Source of the DNA: Typha latifolia
Lineage: Eukaryota > Streptophyta > Magnoliopsida > Poales > Typhaceae
Reading direction: 5' to 3'
NCBI GenBank assembly: GCA_019914945.1
Contig: CM034105.1
Coordinates: forward strand, 1,550,001-1,614,000
DNA length: 64,000 nucleotides
The notes beneath the pieces were generated by a model that saw only the letters and a program-made list of their open reading frames with translations, had not been told where the DNA came from and ran no database searches. Shown piece by piece: positions 50,101 through 60,500 of this stretch. Every line of letters begins with the position of its first letter. The first letter of the stretch is position 1. A program made the translations under genes and the position numbers.

Positions 50101-53100
50101 TTGCTCTCATGCTTTTGACATGGAAGATTAAGGTGTAAAATGAGATAGCTTGGCATACTTCCATACTAGGTTTTTGGTTGCACATCGGCCTCAAAGTCAC
50201 CTCTCGATATGGATGAGCACACATGAATATTAGATCACCAATCGCGAACTCCTGCTCACGATGCTTGCGATCGTAGATCTGCTCCATGCTATTCTGTGCC
50301 TCCGCCATGTGGGTCCTCAGCCTCCACAAGGTGGCATCTCTATTCGTCAGCTTGAGGTTCGTCTCTATCCACACTGAAGATGCTATAGGGTCATAGGTTC
50401 GTAGAGTTGGTGGTGGCCTACGGTATACTGCGTGAAAGGAAGTCATCTAGATGTTAGTGTGAAAGATAATGTTGTAGGACCATTCTACCTACGGTAGATA
50501 ATTGAGTCATATACTGGGGCGCTCTCCCACAAAGCATCAAAGGTACTACTCGATGCCCCTGTTCACTACCTTGGTTTAGCCATCAGTTTGTGGGTGGTAG
50601 GCTGAACCAATGTCTAACCGGGTCTTCTATAACGTGAAGTACTCCGTTTAAATGTCACTAATGAAGACCTGATCTTTGTTTGAGACTATGGAACATGGCA
50701 TGTTGTGTAGCTTGCCAACGCGTACAAACACCTCTGCTATGGTCTTTGCTAAAAATAGGTGTGTCAGGACTGAGAAGGGAGTATATTTGCTCAGCCTGTC
50801 TACCACCATAAATATGATAGAATACCTCAGTACTACTGATAGCTTCTCAATGAAATCCATAGAGATATCCTTTCAAACTCGCTCTGAGATCGGTAAAGGT
50901 TGTAGTAATCTTGCCGTTATGAGGGAGTCAATCTTTACTTGCTGGCACACTTCGCACATCTTTATGTACTTTATCACCGCCTTCTTCATCCCTTTCATAT
51001 AGCTTTGCGAAAGCCGTTTGTAGGTCCTAAGTATGCCCTCATGCTTGACCTCTAGAATGGAATGGAAATGGTCCATAAGTCTAGCTCACAACTTATCGTC
51101 TATGGGCACCTGGATGCTCCCTCTGTTCAGTAGTAGTTCGTCGCGGCCTCGAGCTTGGGGTAGCTCACTAGGTCGTCCGCCAGCTCTTGCAACAACCTCA
51201 ATACCTCAGGGTCAACTATATCTGCTCTCTAGAGGTCCTCAAGAAATGAAAAACTTAGCATCGATATAGGTGCTAATTCCGCTAGTGGGCAGCCGGGATA
51301 TTGTATTTGCTGCCTTATTCTCTGTCCCGTTCTTGTACTACATCTCATAGTCATATTCCAATATTTTGGTAATCCATTTCTACTATGCGGGGGTATATGT
51401 ACGTTGACTTATGAAATAGGGGAGGCTTCACTAATCTGTTTGAATCGTGAACTGTCGTCTAATTAGATATGGCTACTACTTGGTTACCGCATGCAGAATG
51501 GCGAGCATCTTACGCTCATAAGTGGATACTTGTTGTGATCTCCCTAATAAGGCATTGCTGAGATAAGTTATAGGTCTTCCTTTCTGCATAAGGACGACAC
51601 TAATCCCCGCCCAAGAGGTGTCACACTCCACCATGAACTGTTGTGTGCGGGCAATGCTAACATAGAGGTGAAGGTCATGGTGGCCTTTAGTTCTTCGAAG
51701 GCCCATGTCGCCTCCTCAGACCACTCAAAGGCATCTGTCCTCAGCAATGATGTGAGCGGGTCTGCTATTTTGTTGTATCCTACCACAAATTGGCAGTAGT
51801 AGCTCGTCAAGCCAAGGAAGTTGTGTAGCTCTTAGATAGTGCTCGGTCGCGGCCTACCGATCATGCAAGCAACCTTGCTCGGGTCAATTGCCACCCTCTT
51901 GGCTGAAATAATGTGACGGAGGTATTGTATCGAGCGCTCTCCCCATAGGCACTTGCTCTGCTTCACTTCATGAAATGCTTGGCTAACAAGTTCAGCACAA
52001 CTCGCAAGTGCTCTATGTGGTCCAACCAAGTTCTGCTATACACAAGAATGTTATCAAAGAATACTAACACATACCGCCGAAGGAGTGGTCGGAATATGTC
52101 TTTTACTAAACCCTAGAACGTTGTCGATGTGTTCGTCAACCCGAACGGTGTGACTCGAAACTCGTACTACTCGTCATGAGTTCAAAATGCTGTCTTATAA
52201 ACATCCTCTGCCCGAACTCGAATATGATGGTACCCTGCATGGAGGTCAAGCTTGCTAAATAGGATGTCCCTGTCAGATTGTCCAGCATCTCCTCAATGAT
52301 CAATATGGGGTATCAGTCCTTGATGGTGATGACATTTAGTGCATTGTAGTTCACGCAGAAACGCTAACTCCAGTCATTCTTCACCAATAGGGCCGGTGAA
52401 GAATATGCACTTTGGCTCAGCTCGATGATGACTTCCTCCAACATCTCAGTGATCAGCCTCGAGATCTCTTTTTGTACATGTGGGTATTGGTAGGGCCGAA
52501 TGTTAGTCGATTGGCCCCTGACACAATCTCAATCCGGTGGTCGACTAGTACTAATAGAAGGCAACCCCTCTAAATGGAAGCTAACAACACATTGACATCT
52601 TCTACTGTGTTTTGGTACTCAAAGAATTGCTCAGCTAAAAAAATCCAATCTAACAGGTTATCTTCTTTGAATGTTGGAAAGTCGAGTCGTGTAGTGTGCT
52701 CACGGATGCCATTGTCGTGGTTGGTGTCATATGCCATTTCCGTGTCATATGGAGAATTTGCACCCCCTGTTACGATGCCTTTGATCATCCCTATCATGAT
52801 GTAACACGAAGTCCTTTTGGTTTAGCCAAGAGGCCGCCGCGGCGACGTCCTCTCCTTGATTCTAGTCAGGCCTGTGATCCATTCCCTCCCTTTCCGATTC
52901 ATAGGTTGCTTGAGGATGGACCCTAGGATCTAGTGGAGGTGGTGGCGGGTCCCTTGGCCTCACTATAGCAGTCCAAGTGAAGGCGGAAGGAGTTGGTAGG
53001 TCGGTGACTGGTTCCGCCGTGTTCTCGCTCATGAGGGGGCCCATGGGTAGGCCCAGCGTCTTCCTTTGCTGTGGAGAGTGTGAAGGGAAGCCTTAGGCCT

Positions 53101-54505
53101 ATGGGCTGCAGAAGAAGCAGTTCGTTGTGGCCGGTAGCCGCCCAAGCCTGGGTTGGCTTCGACGAGAAGCTATCTGAGCTGAATGAGTGCAACTGTAGAC
53201 TTGGCAGTCTGCCGGCTCTCCTACTCGATTCCCCCTTCTCCAAGCTGTAGGTGGCTGGATGTTGAGCTCTCATGCTAGGCGGGTGAGGGAGAAGGGGGCT
53301 TGTAGAGAGAGGAGCCACCCATGCCGCTGCTGGGACAACGGTGGTTCTAGCGGCTGGCGCTGATCCTGCCGTTGGCCGTTGAAAATCAACGATTTCAGAT
53401 CCGCCCTTAATTCTCTCATCTCTTCTTGTGATCTTTCTTCTAGCTCTAGCAACTTTTGGAGAAGAAGGGTAGTGAGAGGCTCTTGCTGGGGAGCTCCTCC
53501 CGTCGGCGGCATGCTTAGCGCGCTTGAGAACCCCTCGGCCTCCACCTGAATAGCACTGCTGGTTGAGAGTTCCCCTCAGGTGGTGCCTTTGTCGTTGATC
53601 TTGTGGTCGCCATGGGTTGAGGAAGGGCTGTGATACCACTATTGTGGGCTGAGGTGGGAGCTGATGGAGGTGAGCTAGGCTTGCAGGTAAAGCTACCTTT
53701 GATATGGGCTGTGGTGAGGGCTGATGGAGGTGACCGAGTGAGGCTCGGTGTGGGGAAGTTTGTGTGTGAGCTGGCTAGTGAAGTTGGGTTGCGGTGGTTG
53801 TAGTGTGGCAGGGAGATGGATAGGGCTGTTGTTGTGTAGTGAGTAGGGAAGAAGAAGATAGTGGTGAGAAAGGGGGTTTAGTCGAGAGGAAGCTACAATG
53901 CTGTTGTTGGCCTTCGTATGGGCGTTGCCTAGGGGTGAAAACAGATCGGATACGGATCGGATAGTGCTCAACTCATATTTGGATCCATATTTTTAGTCCG
54001 GATACGGATTCAGATATTGATATTGGATGGATAGCAAAATTTAAAACTATATCCTAACTAAACAGATACGAATAATTTTCGGATAGAGGATCGAATCTTA
54101 AATGAATATTGATTGAATTTAAAATAATTATAATATTTTATTTAGATATAATTAACACAAAATTATTAAGAGTTTTACGACAAATAATTTTTTTGTATGT
54201 CAAATTTATAAAATTAGAGAAATTAATCTCTATAAATAATATATAACGTATTATTAGTAACAATATTAATATTTACTATTTAAATAAGCAAACTAAAAAC
54301 TATAAATCATTTAAAAAAATATGCGGGTAAACGGATATCCGATATCCATATCCGAATTTTTTTTAAAATTTTATCTTGTATCCGAATCCGTATCCAAATT
54401 GGATAGAAATTTTTATTCGAATCCGATCTTGAATCGGGTCGGATAGCGGGTCGGGTCGCAGTTAATCCGACCTGTTTTCACCCCTAGCGTTGCCAGTTGT
54501 TTAGG

Positions 54506-54547
<42 letters not shown>

Positions 54548-57500
54548 GAGGAGGGAGGGAATTACCACACCTCATAATGGCTACCCATACATAGGTGACT
54601 TGCCCTCCAAGTAAAAGCTGAAATGAATTAGACTAGACTCAAACCCAACCCACTAAGTAGTGAGATACATTACTCGACTAGACCAAGTGCAGAAATAGAA
54701 ATAGACTCATGACTAAACCAATTAGACCCTAGACCCCTCCCAAGTTGGTTCACAACAAAACCCTAAAATTAAAGCTATCTAAGATAGTTCCACAACAGAA
54801 CCCACAAAATTACATTAGTACATACCACAAAGTGTCAACCCGATTGACCACCTAGGTGGGCACTTCAGTTCATATTGCTTAAGTACCTGCCTACCATATA
54901 GACAAGGAATGTTGTTGTCTATCTGAAATTTGTGTTCTCGTTGTCAAGAAAAAAATGGAGAATGGAAGGGCACAAATTTTGGGGTTTGAGCACTATTGAA
55001 GGTGAGATGCTAAAGATGATTAGTAGCTACTTTGTTATTAAAATTTTGACTTAATCAACCTTTTGTTAGAATGTGATGTCTTCCACTTCCAATGGATTTA
55101 CACGGGCACAAATTATTTGACGTGATCAGATGTGCCTTGATTGTATTGCCTTCATATGCTTCTCTTGTATGCATACATTGCTGTGAAGTAATATAACAGC
55201 AATTATTATTAGTTTATTAGGTATTCCATACTATAGTGCATCTTGTTAGTATGTAAGTTTCCATCTTACTTTACTGGTACCTTTTTTCCCTTTTCTTCTT
55301 TAGAAGATGTTTGTAGTTGCATCATCGCACATATTTTTTTCCATATTCTTCATTGGGTTCTATTATTTCTTTTATTAAAACATCCGACTGGAAACACCAC
55401 TTTTGTAGATCAATGGCATGGTAAGAGGTCATTTTGTAGATCAATAGCATGGTAGTGTTAATCTGGACAGAGAATAAATTTTGTTGAGAAACATAAATAA
55501 ATAGATGGTTAGGATGCTGAATTGGATTGAGAAAAACTAATACATCGCATAAAGTGAACTTCCAACTTAAGCAAACTGGTATAGCTCCCATCAAATGATG
55601 AATCTCACTATTGACACTACTGTGCTTGAGGACTAGGCAAGTTGTGGTGGTACCAAATACTGTATCATAGACCTGTTCTCTTTGGATTCAGTGAATTTTA
55701 TTCCCATTTCGCTTCTATCCTTTGATAAGTATGACCTCTTATTTCAGATGGCATATGAGTTATATGGAGTGCTGTCTGGTGCTGTTAGCTTAAATACTGG
55801 AGAAAAGGTTCTACCAGCATATGGAGGAGAATGTGAATCCTTTCTTAAGAATGTAATTACCCCAATATACGATGTCATATATGAGGTATTTCACTTCTCT
55901 ATACATCACATTCTTTCTTATTGTCCAAGTACTACTACTATTGTTCTTTTGTTGGTGTTATGAAGGAAGCTCAAAAGAACAGAAATGGGGTTTCTGATCA
56001 TTCTATGTGGAGAAATTACGATGATCTGAATGAATTTTTCTGGTCAGGAATAACTTTTTATTTATTTAGCTTGCACATATTTTCTCATGTCAAGTTGTGT
56101 TGCTCAACTTTACTTTAAATTCTCTTCAACTTGTATAGGTCGAATGATTGTTTCAAGATTGGTTGGCCCATGCGTCTTGACAATGACTTCTTTTGCACAT
56201 CATCTTCCTCTGAGGTCTTTCTTATCATGTCCCGTTTGCAATTACATATGGTTAACTCTTTTCCTTATGTGTGCTTTTCACTGAGTATCTTCTTCTTACT
56301 TTGCTTGGGAGTCCATGACATGTCTATGTGTTTTGCTGTAGTTGTTGCAAATTGGTTTTTGGTGTCCTGAGGTTTTGTTGCTGTTATATTTTATAAAGCT
56401 TGTTATCCGTTCATAATTCATTATGTTTTCTTTTTGTAAAATTGGTGACAACTGACAAAGGAACATAAGGCCACAAACTTTCCTCTGAGATCATTCAATA
56501 AATGCTAGATTAGTTAGTTCCTAGTAAAATCCGATTTTCTCATTTACTTTCACAGTTTCACTTGTGATGCTTATTGCCTATTGTTCTGACGCCTTGGAAT
56601 AAAATGTTAAGAGATCACAATCATCAATGTCGATGACACTCATTGTCCCAATAAGATTTTGATGTGCGAGCTTAACTACCTATAGACTATGTGGAAGTAT
56701 AAAACATATTATGAGGCCAACTGTTACCAAAATGAAGTCTTTTTAGAAACAATATGGTATCAGAGCCAAAGTGAAAGGCACATGCATGAGGAACTAAGGG
56801 CTCTTGACAAAAACTGCACATGGGAGTTGGTATTACTACCATCCAAAAAAAAGGCAGTTGGATGCAAGTGGGTTTTCACTGTGAAGCAAAATCCAAACGG
56901 GCAGGTTGAGCGCTACAAGGCACTCTTGGTAGTAAAAGAGTACGATCAGACCTATGGTATTGACTATGATAAGACCTTTGCACATGTAGCAAAGATGAGC
57001 ACCACTCGAACATTGATCTCATTGGCAGTGAATGGTGGGTGGCAACTACACCAACTAGATGTAAAGAATGCATTTCTTTATGGGGACCTTGCGGAAGAGG
57101 TGTACATGGATATACCACTAGGATTTGGCACAAACAAGACGGTGGGCAAGGTCTGCAGGTTGAAAAAGTCTCTCTATGGGCTAAAGCAATCTCCACGAGC
57201 TTGGTTTGACAGGTTCAAGAGAGCTATAGTAGGTATGCGGTATCAACAGATCAATGCCGACCACACCGTATTCTTTCGACGAAAAAGGGGTCACATTACC
57301 ATACTTGCAATCTATGTAGATGATATGATCGTCATAGGGAATGATGAGAGGGAGATTACCCAACTCAAGGTGAGACTAGGCAAAGAATTCAAGGTAAAGG
57401 ATCTTGGAACGCTTCGATACTTCCTTGGGATCGAGATAGCTCAAGAAGCAGAGGGGATTGTTTTCTCCTAAAGGAAGTATACATTGGACGTCCTTACTGA

Positions 57501-60500
57501 AATAGGAATGTTGGGGTGCAAATCTGCGGTTACACCGATCGACCAAAGGTTCAAACTTAGTGCAGAGGCCGGAGAACCAGTTGATCGCGAGAAATACTAG
57601 AGATTGGTAGGCAAATTAATCTATTTGAGTCATACTCGTCTCGATATCTCGTTTGTGGTAAGTGTAGTGAGTCGCTACATGCATGACCCACAGAAAGGTC
57701 ATATGGACGATGTGTATCAGATCCTGAGGCATTTGAAGAGTGCCCCTGGAAAGGGATTGATTTTCAAGAAGAATGGTCATGTGAGCATTGAAGGCTCTTG
57801 GTGACTCGATTGGGTTAGTTGTACCGATGATAGGAGATCCACCTCAGGGTACTGCATCTTCGTAGGAAGCAATTTGGTCTCTTGGAAGAGCAAGAAGCAG
57901 TCCTTGGTGGCAAGATCAACAGCAGAGGCAAAGTACAGAGCCATGGCTTTAGGAGTCGCAGAGTTGATGTGGTTGAAAGGTATATTGGTGGAACTTAGGT
58001 TGGATCAAGGGGCCAGAATGAAGTTGTGGTGCGACAACAGTCAGCCATAAGCATCGCCAACAACCCATTGCAGCATGACAGAACCAAGCATATTGAAATT
58101 GATCAGTTCTTCATCAAAGAGAAGTTGAACAATGGACTCCTGAAACTAGATCATGTCTCAACTAAAGATCAAACAGCAGATTGTCTGACAAAAGGGCTCA
58201 ACTCGTTGGACCTAACTAGAGGATGTGACAAGATGGGTTTAGTGGATATCTATTGCCCATCTTGAGGGGGAGTGTTGAGATTATTGGTTTTATAGGGGCC
58301 TATGAGAGAATAGGCCATCATGTTGTAAGTGTATTTTGTAGGCTATATAAGCCAAGTCATTAGATCAATAAAGTAGGAGAAAAGGGTTTTTTAGAAACAA
58401 TAGTGTCTATAATATGCATATATATGTGTGTATGTACATATGTACATATTCAGACAGACATGATCTTTTCACATAACTATTTCATAATTCTCATTTTGCC
58501 TTTTCCTTTAATATGAATTGACAGCAAGAATGGTTGGGAAAGACAAACTTTGTAGAAATTCGATCATTTTGGCACCTCTTCAGAAGCTTTGATAGGATGT
58601 GGACATTTTTTGTACTAGCTCTCCAGGTTAATATCATTTTCTTTGAATGGTTTTATATGTATTCAATCTCTCTCAGTGTGATCCTTAATGAAATTTTTTA
58701 GCCTTTTTAGGTGATGATAATCATGGCATGGCACAATTTGGAGATGCCTCTCCAGTTGATTGATCCAGTAATTTTTGAGGATGTTTTGAGCATTTTTATA
58801 ACTAATGCAGTTCTCAGGCTCATACAAGGTTTGATTCAAAAAAATTTTTCTGACCTGGTCATTTTCTTATTTCTGAGAAATACATCATGTTCTTTCTGTT
58901 TAACTAACATAGATAGTAACTACATTTCTCAAGCATTAACTGGGTTTATATGATTCTTTTCAGAAAAAAGAAAAACTATCCAATCTTTCAGAACCTCTTA
59001 CTATTAGCAGTTGGTGATGACTGTAATGATTCTAATGTCAAAATAGTAACTGAAAAGTGAATTGTGCTTCACTATTTGCTTTATTACTTTACTATGTTGT
59101 CTTTTCCTTGGTTTTGTTCAACAGCTGCTATGCCAGTTGACACGAGTCAGCTGTCAGCAACTCAGCATCATTCGATTTTTGTTATTTCAATCTTCTACTA
59201 TAACTTTTTTAAGTTCACCCTCAAAGGTGATGCTGTTATTAAATCATGCATTAAAAAAGGCATGTCTTTGAACCATGAACTTCTAGCTGGCTTGCAGGTT
59301 GTTGTGCGTGATAGATCTGTCTGTATCATTTTATCCAAATCTCGTAGGGCTTGTTTGGTTTGAGGTTAAGCCTGGAACTTGAGTAGTTGGTCTTATTTTT
59401 TAGTCTTAATATTTTGAAGAGTGAACTTGATTAGGTATAAAAAAGATAAGAAGATGTTTGGTAACTGAATCAGGTTAGGGGACTCTGAACTAGTTTAGAT
59501 ACCCTCCTTGAACACAAACCAAACGGACTTGTAGTGTATGATAATTATTTTTTGTTTCCTAAAACTTCTCTTTTGTTATACAGTGACTCTTGATATTGCT
59601 TTTACTTGGAAAGCAAAGAACACCATGAACTTCAGTCAAAAATTAAGATTTGCAGTGAAACTCATTGTTGCTGCAGCGTGGGCTGTCACTCTTCCAGTCT
59701 CCTATGCCAATTCTCGGAAAAGTTCTGTTTGTTCAACAAAATATCCTAATAACAATGCTGGCCTATTTTGCTTGTCCCAGTATATGCTCGTAGTTGCAGT
59801 GTATTTAACAAGTAACGTAATTGGGATGGCATTATTTTTAGTTCCTGCAGCTAGCAACTACATCGAGACCTCAAATTGGCGAATTTGTAAAGTTCTATCA
59901 TGGTGGTGCCAAGTAAGTTCATTTTTAAACACTATTTATTGGGATAATTGATAATTGAAATTGTAAGATTTTATTCTATACAATTAAACGTTTTACTTTA
60001 GAAAAGTTCCTTTGCTATGTAAGGAAAAGATGCTTACTAGGCCCATAATTATGAAAAGCTTTAATATGATGTTGGGTTTGATGACAATCTTGAATGCAGA
60101 ATCAGTTATACGTCGGAAGAGGGACACAAGAAGGCCTAATGTCTTTATTAAAGTAATTATAATGTTACATGATTAATGTTCTGACCTCTGAGTAGTAAGA
60201 TGCACTAAAATCACATTTTCCTTACACAGGTATACTATATTCTGGGTGATTCTTTTGTCAAGCAAATTCTTATTCGGTTACTATTTTGAGGTAATCAATT
60301 GAGTACTTTGCACTGACAACTATGGTAGCTCAATGATGTTACTCTCCACTGCTCATGCTAACAGGAAATTTCCACTAGATTAAAAGAGGAAATTGCTATT
60401 AGAAGAAAAAGGAGAATAGTGTTATAGTTTTGTTGTACTTCTCTTTGCTCTAATGGCTGAGCCGCTGAGGGATAATATATTGCATGTACATGTATATAGT

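Larger units (their letters stand above)
50084..53641 (-). mobile_element. Degenerate Ty3/gypsy LTR retrotransposon in intron 9 of the callose synthase gene
   Basis: On the minus strand, in gypsy order, lie gag (53640-52570), reverse transcriptase and RNase H (52550-51476), and integrase (51076-50084). A primer binding site TGGTATCACAGCCC, complementary to initiator tRNA-Met with one mismatch, lies at 53638-53625. This places an LTR at higher coordinates. No matching second LTR is visible near 50050, so the element is probably truncated at its 3' side. It lies antisense to the host gene. Confidence 0.85.
53639..54850 (-). repeat. Probable LTR of the gypsy element, interrupted by a MITE
   Basis: The sequence beyond the primer binding site should be the element's 5' LTR. 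It is split at 53930-54486 by a hAT MITE and contains a (GA)n tract at 54512-54545. The outer LTR border is not defined because no second LTR is available for comparison; 54850 is a guess. Confidence 0.4.
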
